Assembly: GCF_900110995.1 (NCBI RefSeq)
Contig: NZ_FOJF01000002.1
Location: 1,116,001-1,180,000, forward strand
Origin: Chitinophaga sp. YR573
Lineage (GTDB): Bacteria; Bacteroidota; Bacteroidia; Chitinophagales; Chitinophagaceae
Direction: 5' to 3'
DNA: 64,000 nucleotides
Under the pieces are notes generated by a model. That model searched no databases, was not told where the DNA came from, and saw only the letters and a program-made list of their open reading frames with translations. Below, one piece after another: positions 9,701 through 17,197 of this stretch (its first letter is position 1; each line of letters begins with the position of its first letter). The translations under genes were made by a program, and so were the position numbers.

Positions 9701-9868
9701 CTTCCATACAGCTTGTTGAAAAGAATGCGTATCTCCGGTCTGAAAATATTTGTGGATGGAGAGAACCTGTTTACGATCGCAGGATTTAAAGGAATGGACA
9801 CAGAAGTTATGCCGTACAGCTATCCTATACAGAGAGTTGTAAGCGCAGGGGTAAGTATTAAGTTATAA
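6758..9868 (+). CDS. SusC/RagA-family TonB-dependent outer-membrane transporter (first)
   Basis: Up to 1036 residues. The first ATG at 6758 overlaps the upstream stop by 10 bases; the ATG at 6785 (MRYWYYNICLICLWALP) gives a neater signal peptide and may be the true start. After the signal peptide come a carboxypeptidase-regulatory-like domain (about 40-100), a plug domain with SVRGQSPVTVIDGVQREI and SISVLKDG (about 200-250), and the long barrel ending in VSAGVSIKL with a terminal hydrophobic residue. The plug departs from the norm: LLLGNNSSHPVILVTTKRG replaces the usual YG-ANGVI-VTTKRG pattern. It forms a canonical pair with the SusD that starts 13 bases downstream and imports oligosaccharides through the outer membrane using TonB energy. 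Confidence 0.93.
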   Translation: MWMTTKIISMRYWYYNICLICLWALPQTTFAFQSPKDTTVSNGTVINEFNEPLAGVMVSAEHNTVLTDKKGHFEIDVPAGTMLVFARKDYYTKEVKAGLGITVQLTERFLKSPQQVDMLYEKIDRSKVLGSVSAIYTPQLTTTPASLYVYAFPGQLAGVYTKQNSGFTSFNLSDISSPSVIGQTLVNGNSNNNRSTDNSEISLSVRGQSPVTVIDGVQREISSIDPESIESISVLKDGLSTLLLGNNSSHPVILVTTKRGDLGRPHITFTAQTGIQQPLGLPKPLPAYQYAYLLNETLISDGKPALYSADDFNAYKQHTDPYGHPDVNWFKTLLRDNSPISNYKLNVNGGSSVARYSVSLSYFDQEGIFKTSPAVNYSTNNSLKRYIINSDVAVQVNKNLNVDLQLFGRIQNAREPGNDYTSLLSAIYSTPNNAYPVYNPNGSFGGNNIGGNTGPYSNNLLSRAQFSGYTQNNTNDILANVDLNYNLNSVLPGLSAKLKGNLSYQSITGLDRSLQNPSYAYIDSSYVIYGSTSAQNNIFRTVFTSRQSYAQFSLNYDRTFNKSNVNAQALYDRKSIVANYDLASNTTNVGLRAGYDYDQKYFINATLIGSGNNRYPPGNQWGLFYGAGLGWEMGREDFIRDNLSWISGWKWRATYAKTGNANIDLNAALYYAYSQTYSSSNIGKNYQVGTGYTTVYYQYEGTLANPYITWEKGSKFDIGTDISFMHDRLQLTADYYHDVYSDILGYRGNSIALLGTAWPLENIGKNLYQGAELSLTYNNHVGNFNYFVTANGNLAYSKILFSDELATPYAWNRRTGLPVTGTFYGYTALGLYQNAEDATSSAHIAGYTPQPGDIKYKDLNGDGVIDNFDQSTIGGNKPLAFFGLTMGANYKGFNVSFVLQGVGNRQISVENNVIDHFGLDFSTTNGQAYTSATGRWTPETADKATLPRLAVSAANNNSLFSTFYLKSGNYVRLRNAEIGYSLPYSLLKRMRISGLKIFVDGENLFTIAGFKGMDTEVMPYSYPIQRVVSAGVSIKL

Positions 9869-9881
9869 AAGAGATTGAGCC

Positions 9882-11636
9882 ATGAAAAATTATATCCATA
9901 AAATACTGTTGATAGCTGTCCTACTGGGCGGATGTAAAAAGTATGAGCAGTTTCCCGTAGATAAGGTAACTGGTAATTATGTTTTCGATCCGCTGGATTC
10001 TGCGGGTGTGAATGCACAATCTTTCCTGTATGGCATTTATGCGATTGTCAAAAATGGCCATAACCGTGTTGGCGGCGATTACCTGGATGCAGCGTCGGAT
10101 GATGCTGTTTCTTCCCGCACAGGTAGTAATATCCCGGTAACCCTGATCACTACGAATGCTGTGACTTCCTTCAACTTTCCGGGAGCGGAGAATTTTTGGG
10201 AAGGTACCAATCTTACCCAGGCACCCACTTCTTCCGGTGTTCCGGATGCTTTCTGGGCAGGGGTCCGTAATGCCAATATCTTTATCAATGGCATCGGCGT
10301 GGTACCTGTAAAAGGTGGGTTAAGCAATGGCACAACTACTGCACAGTTGTGGAGGAGTGAAGCCAGGTTCCTGCGGGCATATTTTTACTTTGAACTGGTA
10401 AGACGTTATGGGGGCGTGCCCTTACTGGGCGATAAGGTATACAGCATTGCAGATAACCTGGATTTGCCCCGCAGCAACTTTGCTGACTGCATCAGCTATA
10501 TCGTGAGTGAATGTGATGCTATTAAAGACAGCCTGCTTACAGCACCGGTAGCAGATGCAGATAATTACCGTGTTACCAGAGGAGCTGCTATGGCGCTGAA
10601 AGCAAAGACATTATTGCTGGCTGCCAGTCCGCTCTTTAATGGTGATAATATTGATAATGCCAACCCGCTGACCGGCTACACAGATTATGATGTAAATCGC
10701 TGGGCGCTGGCCGCACAGGCAGCTAAGGATGTGATGGACCTGAATACTTATTCCCTGAATCCTGTATTTACAGATATCTTCCTCAACCAGAATAACAGTG
10801 AGCGGATCTTTATCCGTCCCGGCAGCAACAGCACCAATATCGAAACAAATAATGGGCCTGTAGGTTTTCAGGCAGGTGGCTCTGGTAATACCAGTCCTAC
10901 ACAGGAACTGGTGGATGCTTTTCCTATGCAGAATGGTTTGCCTGTTACAGACCCTGCATCAGGCTACCTGGCATCTGATCCATACAGTGTACTGTCCGGC
11001 ATTAAGCGGGACCCGCGTTTTACTGCCACTGTCTTTTATAATGGCGCCAACTGGTTAGGCAGCACTGTACAAACCTATGAGGGTGGCCAAAGCAAACCTA
11101 ATACCTCTTTGCAGCAAACGGTGAGTGGCTTCTACATGCGCAAGTTCATGGGTGATTTCGAAAATGCAACTACTTATAGCAATCACTCTTCCGACTGGAT
11201 CGTGATGCGGTATGCTGAAATACTGCTGGAATATGCAGAAGCCCGCAATGAGGTGGAAGCAGCGCCACAGGCGGATGTGTATGAACAGCTGTATGCTGTC
11301 AGGGCACGCGCTGGCATAGAGGCCGGAGCAGGAGGGAACTATGGCCTTACACCCAATATGACACAGGCACAGATGAGGGCAGCGATACAGAATGAATGGA
11401 GAATAGAGTTCGCATTCGAAGAGCACCGGTATTTTGATATACGCAGATGGAAGATAGCAGAAACGCTCATGAACCAGCCGCGTACAGGTGTGTCCGTAGT
11501 AAAGAACGGCAACTTCTATACCTATAATCCAATTACTATACTAAATATGGTGTTTAAGGAAAATCAATATCTGTATCCCATCCCTTACAATGAGGTGGCC
11601 AAGAACCCGAATATGAAACAAAACCCGGGATGGTAA
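9882..11636 (+). CDS. SusD/RagB-family lipoprotein (second)
   Basis: 584 residues with lipobox LLGGC (Cys18). SusD hallmarks are RSEARFLRAYFYFELVRRYGG (in part) near residue 165, KAKTLLLAASPLFNG, the C-terminal WRIEFAFEEHRYFDIRRWK and the ending MKQNPGW. It follows the SusC at 6758 by 13 bases and precedes another SusC by 19 bases, so it could serve either, although the usual SusC-then-SusD order favours the upstream one. Surface glycan capture is the known role of the family. Confidence 0.95.
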   Translation: MKNYIHKILLIAVLLGGCKKYEQFPVDKVTGNYVFDPLDSAGVNAQSFLYGIYAIVKNGHNRVGGDYLDAASDDAVSSRTGSNIPVTLITTNAVTSFNFPGAENFWEGTNLTQAPTSSGVPDAFWAGVRNANIFINGIGVVPVKGGLSNGTTTAQLWRSEARFLRAYFYFELVRRYGGVPLLGDKVYSIADNLDLPRSNFADCISYIVSECDAIKDSLLTAPVADADNYRVTRGAAMALKAKTLLLAASPLFNGDNIDNANPLTGYTDYDVNRWALAAQAAKDVMDLNTYSLNPVFTDIFLNQNNSERIFIRPGSNSTNIETNNGPVGFQAGGSGNTSPTQELVDAFPMQNGLPVTDPASGYLASDPYSVLSGIKRDPRFTATVFYNGANWLGSTVQTYEGGQSKPNTSLQQTVSGFYMRKFMGDFENATTYSNHSSDWIVMRYAEILLEYAEARNEVEAAPQADVYEQLYAVRARAGIEAGAGGNYGLTPNMTQAQMRAAIQNEWRIEFAFEEHRYFDIRRWKIAETLMNQPRTGVSVVKNGNFYTYNPITILNMVFKENQYLYPIPYNEVAKNPNMKQNPGW

Positions 11637-11655
11637 TCTTCTCAATTATTAAAAA

Positions 11656-14600
11656 TTGTATATGCGGAAAATAATACTGCTGTTTTGTGTTATTATAAAT
11701 ATACTTCCCGGCATGTTGCTGGCACAGTCCCGGGTGATCACCGGTTCCGTGCGGGATATTCAGAGCCCGTTACCGGGAGTGTCTGTTATAGAGAAAGGTG
11801 TGCCGGGAAATGGAGCGATTACTGACCCGGCAGGTAAATTTAAACTGACATTAAAAGGTTCTTCGAATGTGCTCATATTCCGCTTTTTGGGGTATGTGAC
11901 CCGTGAGCTGAATGTGACTAACAGGCATGAGGATATCGATGTAGCAATGTCATCAGATAACCAGGCCCTGGATGAAGTAGTGATAGTGGGTTATGGCAAA
12001 ACGACCCGTATCACCAATACAGGATCCGTGAGTACCATCAACGCCGCAGAGATCAGGAACGTACCAACAGCGAACGTACAAAATGCCCTGTCGGGCAGAT
12101 TGCCTGGTTTCTTCTCCCAACAGGGATCCGGTCAACCGGGTAAAGATGCATCCGATTTCTATATCCGTGGTGTCAGTTCGCTGAACCCTGCAGGTAATAA
12201 ACCGCTGATTATCGTGGATGATGTGGAATATACCTATGATCAGCTACAGCAGATCAATGTAAATGAAATCGCATCCATCTCTGTACTGAAAGATGCTTCT
12301 ACTACAGCCATATATGGTATTAAAGGCGCGAATGGCGTACTGGTAGTGACTACCCGCCGTGGTAAGCTGGGTAAGCCTCAGATCAATGTACGTGTGGAAA
12401 GTGGTGCACAAACGCCTACGAAAATCCCTAAATTCCTGAACGCTTATCAATCAGCTTCACTGATCAACCAGGCGGAGACCAACGATGGCCTGACCCCTGA
12501 ATTTACACAGCAGGACCTTGACCTGTTTAAGAATGGGCAGGACCCGTATGGTCATCCGGATGTAAACTGGTACGATGCTATCTTTAAACGATACAGCTTC
12601 CAGGAGAATACCAACCTGGATATTTCCGGTGGTAATGAAACTTTGAAGTACTTTATCTCCGGTGGAGCGTTGAACCAGAACGGGCTAGTACGTTCTTTCC
12701 CTGATCCCCGCGGTAGTGTCAATACCAATTACAATTTCAAAAGATATAATTTCAGGTCTAACCTTGATCTCAGGGCTAATAAGACATTAACAATGCGCCT
12801 GGATGTTACAACCCGTTTCTCTACTACCAATTCGCCTAATCTGAATGCAGCCAGTGCATTGTCAGAGGTGTTTGACTTCAGTCGCTTAACACCTTTTACT
12901 GCGCCACTCATTAATCCTAATGGAACTTACTCTTATGCCTGGTCGCATTTCAACAGCGGACATCTTCCTACATTGAACGCAAGACTGGCTACCGGCGGAT
13001 ATCAGAATGCGAAGAGAACGGATTACAACATAGTGTTCAATACTACCCAACAGCTGGACGTGATTACGAAGGGGCTTTCTCTGACCGCACGTGTGGCCTA
13101 TTCCAGCCAGGAACAGTATACAAGGGGAACAGGTAACTATGGTCCTATTCCGTCTTATCATTACGATCCTGCGGATAAGTCTTACCAGTTGAATCCATCG
13201 GGTACCTATGTGTTTTCGAATATCTACTACACGGGTAACACCAATATCTATACGAACAATGTCAATCTGCAACTCTTTTCCAACTATGACCGTACTTTCA
13301 ACTCTAAGCACCATGTGAGCGGCCTTGTACTGGTGAATCAGCAGTCTCAGACATTTGATGCATACGATAATCTGGATCCGGCATCTGTAGGAGTACCGGC
13401 TAAATTTCAGGGGGTATCATTTTCCGGTAATTATGAGTATGACGGGAAATATCTGTTAGACCTGAAAGCAGCATATAACGGAACAGACAGGTTTGCTTCT
13501 AACCATCGTTTCGGCTTGTTTCCGGCAATCGGATTGGGGTATAACCTGTCTGGTGAAAAGTTCTTCAAAGAAGCTTTCCCGGTGTTCGGGTTATTTAAGA
13601 TTCGTGGTTCCTATGGAATTGTAGGGTCGGATGTGGCGCCTAACAACAGGTACATTTATGCACAGAACTATATACAGAACGGTGCTACTTATTCGTTTGG
13701 AGAATCGCCTACCAATTACAGTATGTTTTACGAGGGTAGTCTTGCCAATAGCAATGTGGTATGGGAGAAACAGCGGGAAACAAATATCGCCATCGATCTG
13801 AATATGCTGAAGGATAACCGGCTTTCTGCCACTATCGAATTGTTCCGTAATATCCGTTATGATCAGCTGATCGTACCGAACAATGTGCCGGATATTATTG
13901 GTATCGGTCTGCCGGCAGTGAATGTGGGGCGTACCCGTAACCAGGGTTTTGACGGACAGATCGGTTATCATGGCAGTACCGGTAATGTGCAGTGGGGCGC
14001 TAACTTTGTGTTCTCTTATGCAAAGAACAAAATATTATATCAAAGCGAAGCTTCTCCGGCATATCCCTGGCTGGCCCGTACCGGTCAACCTCTTAACCAG
14101 CCATTCGGTTACCATTCTTTAGGTTATTATACACAGGAAGATATTAATAGTGTAGAAGCCTATCAGGCGGCTAATGGTGGCAGTAATGCAGGTAATAAGA
14201 CCATCGCTGTACCTGATAACGGATTGCCACTGCACCCGGGTGATCTCAAATACCAGGACCTTAACGGAGATGGTTTTGTGAATGTTTTCGACCAGCGTGC
14301 TATCGGGCATCCTAACCTGCCTAATACCAACCTCGGTCTGAACTTACAGGCATCCTACAAGGGTTTCAGCGCGAGTATACTGTTACAGGGTTCTTTTAAT
14401 TACAGCTTTATCATCACAGGTACAGGTATAGAACCATTCATCGGGCAGTTCCAGCCTATTCACCTGGAAGCATGGACGCCGGAGAATGCTAACAGTGCAA
14501 TGTATCCCAGGCTGACGACCAATAAGTCTTCAGTAAACAGTCCGACTTATTATCCTTCTGACTACTGGCTGGTAAATGCGCATTATATTCGTCTGAAAAC

Positions 14601-14802
14601 AGTAGATATCGGGTACCAGTTCCCAACCAGAATGTTACCTTTCAAACTGAACAGTGCGCGCGTTTATCTGAGTGCCTACAATCTGTTCACCTGGGATAAT
14701 TACCGGAAATATCAGCAGGACCCGGAAATCAGTACCAACACAGCGGGAGATGCTTATATCAACCAGCGTGTGCTGAATGTGGGCTTGCAGGTAAGCCTTT
14801 AA
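11656..14802 (+). CDS. SusC/RagA-family TonB-dependent outer-membrane transporter (second)
   Basis: 1048 residues; ATG at 11656 or 11662. A signal peptide ends at LLAQS, followed by a carboxypeptidase-like domain (about 25-100) with the classical DEVVIVGYGKTTR motif at its end, then a plug with FYIRGVSSLNPAGNKPLIIVDD and SISVLKDASTTAIYG-KGANGVLVVTTRRG in canonical form, then a barrel ending in NVGLQVSL. Canonical plug motifs separate it from the first SusC and suggest a separate transport specificity or a separate partner SusD. It ends the outer-membrane block; two strong hairpins follow before Lgt. Confidence 0.95.
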   Translation: MYMRKIILLFCVIINILPGMLLAQSRVITGSVRDIQSPLPGVSVIEKGVPGNGAITDPAGKFKLTLKGSSNVLIFRFLGYVTRELNVTNRHEDIDVAMSSDNQALDEVVIVGYGKTTRITNTGSVSTINAAEIRNVPTANVQNALSGRLPGFFSQQGSGQPGKDASDFYIRGVSSLNPAGNKPLIIVDDVEYTYDQLQQINVNEIASISVLKDASTTAIYGIKGANGVLVVTTRRGKLGKPQINVRVESGAQTPTKIPKFLNAYQSASLINQAETNDGLTPEFTQQDLDLFKNGQDPYGHPDVNWYDAIFKRYSFQENTNLDISGGNETLKYFISGGALNQNGLVRSFPDPRGSVNTNYNFKRYNFRSNLDLRANKTLTMRLDVTTRFSTTNSPNLNAASALSEVFDFSRLTPFTAPLINPNGTYSYAWSHFNSGHLPTLNARLATGGYQNAKRTDYNIVFNTTQQLDVITKGLSLTARVAYSSQEQYTRGTGNYGPIPSYHYDPADKSYQLNPSGTYVFSNIYYTGNTNIYTNNVNLQLFSNYDRTFNSKHHVSGLVLVNQQSQTFDAYDNLDPASVGVPAKFQGVSFSGNYEYDGKYLLDLKAAYNGTDRFASNHRFGLFPAIGLGYNLSGEKFFKEAFPVFGLFKIRGSYGIVGSDVAPNNRYIYAQNYIQNGATYSFGESPTNYSMFYEGSLANSNVVWEKQRETNIAIDLNMLKDNRLSATIELFRNIRYDQLIVPNNVPDIIGIGLPAVNVGRTRNQGFDGQIGYHGSTGNVQWGANFVFSYAKNKILYQSEASPAYPWLARTGQPLNQPFGYHSLGYYTQEDINSVEAYQAANGGSNAGNKTIAVPDNGLPLHPGDLKYQDLNGDGFVNVFDQRAIGHPNLPNTNLGLNLQASYKGFSASILLQGSFNYSFIITGTGIEPFIGQFQPIHLEAWTPENANSAMYPRLTTNKSSVNSPTYYPSDYWLVNAHYIRLKTVDIGYQFPTRMLPFKLNSARVYLSAYNLFTWDNYRKYQQDPEISTNTAGDAYINQRVLNVGLQVSL

Positions 14803-14811
14803 GTTTTTGGG

Positions 14812-14830
14812 TGCAGGGCGAAGCCCTGCA
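14812..14830. repeat. GAA-loop palindrome, copy 1
   Basis: TGCAGGGC, loop GAA, GCCCTGCA: a perfect 8-base-pair stem directly after the second SusC stop. A close relative, with one mismatch, occurs at 16031-16048 at the end of the Lgt gene. Followed by A-rich rather than T-rich sequence, so it looks more like a short dispersed palindrome than a terminator by itself. Confidence 0.6.
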
Positions 14831-14841
14831 AAATTCCTTTC

Positions 14842-14882
14842 AATTTTTTTGTGATGGTGCGAAGCACCATCACAAAAAAATT
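14842..14882. terminator. Strong bidirectional hairpin terminator after the SusC gene
   Basis: A perfect 19-base-pair stem, AATTTTTTTGTGATGGTGC paired with its complement, closed by a GAA triloop. The stem base is a run of seven T on one arm and seven A on the other, giving a U-run for transcripts from either side. It separates the outer-membrane genes from lgt and the downstream enzymes. Confidence 0.7.
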
Positions 14883-14909
14883 GCTCTTTGATCAACATAA
14901 ATATTAAAC

Positions 14910-16067
14910 ATGTTCCCGACTATCGGAGATCTCTTCAGTTATTTGTTCCACGTCTCTGTAAAGGTCAATCTACAGACATTTGGTACCTTAATGGCCCTGG
15001 CTTTCGCCGGGGCCTACGTGGTATTTGTAGCTGAGTTCAAAAGGAAAGAAGCTGATGGGACTATTCGCGGAATAATGGTGAAGGAAACGATAGGTCAGTC
15101 TGCTTCTCCACTGGAATTGTTGTTAAACACTTTACTCGGTTTCCTCTTAGGGTATAAAGTGGTAGATGTATTGCTGGCTCTTGTTCACGGTGTAGATCCC
15201 GCACCTGGTTTTTTATCCCTGCGTGGGAATCTTGCAGTTGGATGCCTATTGGCACTTGCCTGGGGTATATGGGCGTATACAGCCAGGCGGCGCTCAATAC
15301 CAAAAGAAACAGAGCGTTACCTGCATCCATACCAGCTAATGCCTTTCATTGTTTTTATGGTGGCCTGCTGGGGATTTTTAGGTGCTAAGCTGTTCGATGC
15401 TGTGGAACACATCCAGGAGCTGAGTTATGTACCCCTGCAGGTACTACTGGCTCGCAGTGGATTTACTTATTACGGCGGACTTATATTCGGCGCACTCACT
15501 TATTTATACATCGGCTACAAACATAAAATAAGGCTGATCCACATGGCAGATATTGGTTCTCCGGGTATGATGCTGGCATATGGCATTGGTCGTATTGGCT
15601 GTCAGCTATCAGGGGATGGGGACTGGGGCATTGTCAACCGGTATACAAAACCCGGATGGATACCGCAATGGGCATGGGCCTCTACCTATCCGCATAATGC
15701 AATAGACGCAGGAATATATATCCCCGGCTGTACAATGGAACATTGTCATCAACTACCAATAGGAGTTTATCCTACACCGTTATATGAATCAGTTATATGT
15801 ATCTTACTATTTTCCTTTCTATGGATGATCAGAAAAAGATTAAAAACACCAGGGATGATGTTCTATTTATTCCTTATCTTAAATGGTGTTGAACGTTTTT
15901 TTATTGAACAACTACGCATCACCCCCAAATATTTCTTGCAGCTGAGCCAGGCGCAGATGATTGCCTTGTTATTTATAGCCGGTGGACTGGCAGGATTTGT
16001 TTGGTTAACTACGATACCTTATTTTTCAGGTGCAGAGCGAAGCCCTGCCAAAATTTCAAGGTTATGA
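14910..16067 (+). CDS. lgt: Prolipoprotein diacylglyceryl transferase (Lgt)
   Basis: 385 residues, integral membrane protein with about seven or more hydrophobic segments. Lgt transfers diacylglycerol from phosphatidylglycerol to the lipobox cysteine of prolipoproteins. Family features are the Lgt signature in the Bacteroidota form GRIGCQLSGDGDWG (residues 227-240), the YPTPLYES motif and NGVERFFIEQLRI near the C-terminus. The N-terminus MFPTIGDLF plus LQTFGTLMALAF is typical. The last 14 residues (FSGAERSPAKISRL) are encoded by a copy of the GAA-loop palindrome, so the tail is not conserved family sequence. The stop overlaps the next start (ATGA at 16064). Lgt is normally a single housekeeping gene; its place inside a glycan locus full of lipoproteins suggests a second, dedicated copy. 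Confidence 0.9.
   Translation: MFPTIGDLFSYLFHVSVKVNLQTFGTLMALAFAGAYVVFVAEFKRKEADGTIRGIMVKETIGQSASPLELLLNTLLGFLLGYKVVDVLLALVHGVDPAPGFLSLRGNLAVGCLLALAWGIWAYTARRRSIPKETERYLHPYQLMPFIVFMVACWGFLGAKLFDAVEHIQELSYVPLQVLLARSGFTYYGGLIFGALTYLYIGYKHKIRLIHMADIGSPGMMLAYGIGRIGCQLSGDGDWGIVNRYTKPGWIPQWAWASTYPHNAIDAGIYIPGCTMEHCHQLPIGVYPTPLYESVICILLFSFLWMIRKRLKTPGMMFYLFLILNGVERFFIEQLRITPKYFLQLSQAQMIALLFIAGGLAGFVWLTTIPYFSGAERSPAKISRL
16031..16048. repeat. GAA-loop palindrome, copy 2, inside the lgt 3' end
   Basis: TGCAGAGC, GAA, GCCCTGC: the same element as at 14812-14830 with one A/C mismatch in the stem. It encodes part of the Lgt tail (AERSPA). Confidence 0.6.
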
Positions 16068-17197
16068 AAAGAATAATTCTTACTATCACCGGAATATTCC
16101 TTTTTTGTCATATACATGCACAGGAGTTGCACTATAAAGTGGAAGAAGCGCCTGAATGGTCTGCACTTTTCATAAGGAACAATGGCTGGTTTGGAGGAGA
16201 TGGCATTTATACCATTCCATTCAATGGTGTGGAGAATAAGCCCGCAGACAGCCTGCTTTTCATATTCAGCGATACCATGATCGGTACTATCATAAACGAT
16301 TCCTTACAGCCGGGTTTCCGTATGCTACATAATACTGTTGCCATCATGAAAGGGAAAAATATTGATTTTACATGGGCACAAAATGAGCAGCACGAAGCCA
16401 TCTCTGTTTTCGAACCGCATACCCCACTTACTGAAAAGACGGATTACTACTGGCTGGGTGATGGATTTGTGAATCAGGAGCAACATAATACCCTTTATAT
16501 ATTTGGTTATCGTGTAAGAAATATATCTGAAGAAGCTTTTGGCTTCAGGGAAGTAGGGAATACGCTGATCAAAATTCCGGCAGGCACACCACCTCCTTTT
16601 ACCGGATATGAACAAATGGATACACCTTTCTTTTTTACAGATAAAGGAGGACAGATTGGTTCTTTTGGCGCCGGTATTTTTGTAAATACTGCTAAAGCCG
16701 GTGCTCCTGCACCGGATGGTTATGTCTACGTGTACGGTGTACATGGGATGGATAAACAGATGGTAGTGGCAAGGGTAAAACCTGCTGTCTTTGACCATTT
16801 CGATCAGTGGCGTTTCTGGGATGGTAAGGACTGGAATAAAGACATGAACAAAGTGGCGGATGTTACCAATAAAGTCTCCAATGAACTGAGCCTGTCTCCG
16901 CTGCCCGACGGCCGTTATGCACTGATCTTCCAGGAAGGAGGGATGGGCACGACTATCGGTATGCGGATAGGCTCCAGCCCCATAGGCCCTTTCGGGCCTG
17001 TTATCCGTCTCTGGGATTGCAGTAGTGACGCGGAAGAGAAAACCTATGTGATGTATAACGCCAAGGCACATCCCGGACTTTCAGCACCGGGAGAGCTGCT
17101 GATCAGCTATAATGTGAACTCATTAGAATTCAACAAGGATTTACAAAAGCATCCTCATTTGTACCGGCCCCGGTTCATAAAACTGAAATTCAATTAA
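16064..17197 (+). CDS. DUF4185/DUF5005-like secreted propeller protein
   Basis: 377 residues from the ATG at 16064, which shares bases with the Lgt stop; an upstream in-frame ATG at 16001 lies inside lgt and gives no signal peptide at its N-terminus. The signal peptide MKRIILTITGIFLFCHIHAQ is clear. The body has repeated aromatic strands (GDGIYTIPFNG, LLFIFSDTMIG, TDYYWLGDGFV, GPFGPVIRLWD) of the five-bladed propeller type seen in DUF4185/DUF5005 and in GH43/GH130-like folds. DUF4185-type proteins include glycoside hydrolases acting on arabinan/mannan-like glycans, but I cannot point to catalytic residues here. It is translationally coupled to Lgt and directly followed by GH130. Family name is moderately certain; activity is unknown. 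Confidence 0.6.
   Translation: MKRIILTITGIFLFCHIHAQELHYKVEEAPEWSALFIRNNGWFGGDGIYTIPFNGVENKPADSLLFIFSDTMIGTIINDSLQPGFRMLHNTVAIMKGKNIDFTWAQNEQHEAISVFEPHTPLTEKTDYYWLGDGFVNQEQHNTLYIFGYRVRNISEEAFGFREVGNTLIKIPAGTPPPFTGYEQMDTPFFFTDKGGQIGSFGAGIFVNTAKAGAPAPDGYVYVYGVHGMDKQMVVARVKPAVFDHFDQWRFWDGKDWNKDMNKVADVTNKVSNELSLSPLPDGRYALIFQEGGMGTTIGMRIGSSPIGPFGPVIRLWDCSSDAEEKTYVMYNAKAHPGLSAPGELLISYNVNSLEFNKDLQKHPHLYRPRFIKLKFN

Noticed and set aside
14812..16048. GAA-loop palindromes considered as CRISPR or phage attachment sites
   Set aside because: Only two or three dispersed copies, no regular spacing, no cas genes and no integrase.
16325..17071. 248-codon minus-strand frame opposite the DUF4185-like gene
   Set aside because: Antisense shadow; the plus-strand frame has a signal peptide, tight coupling and family-like motifs.
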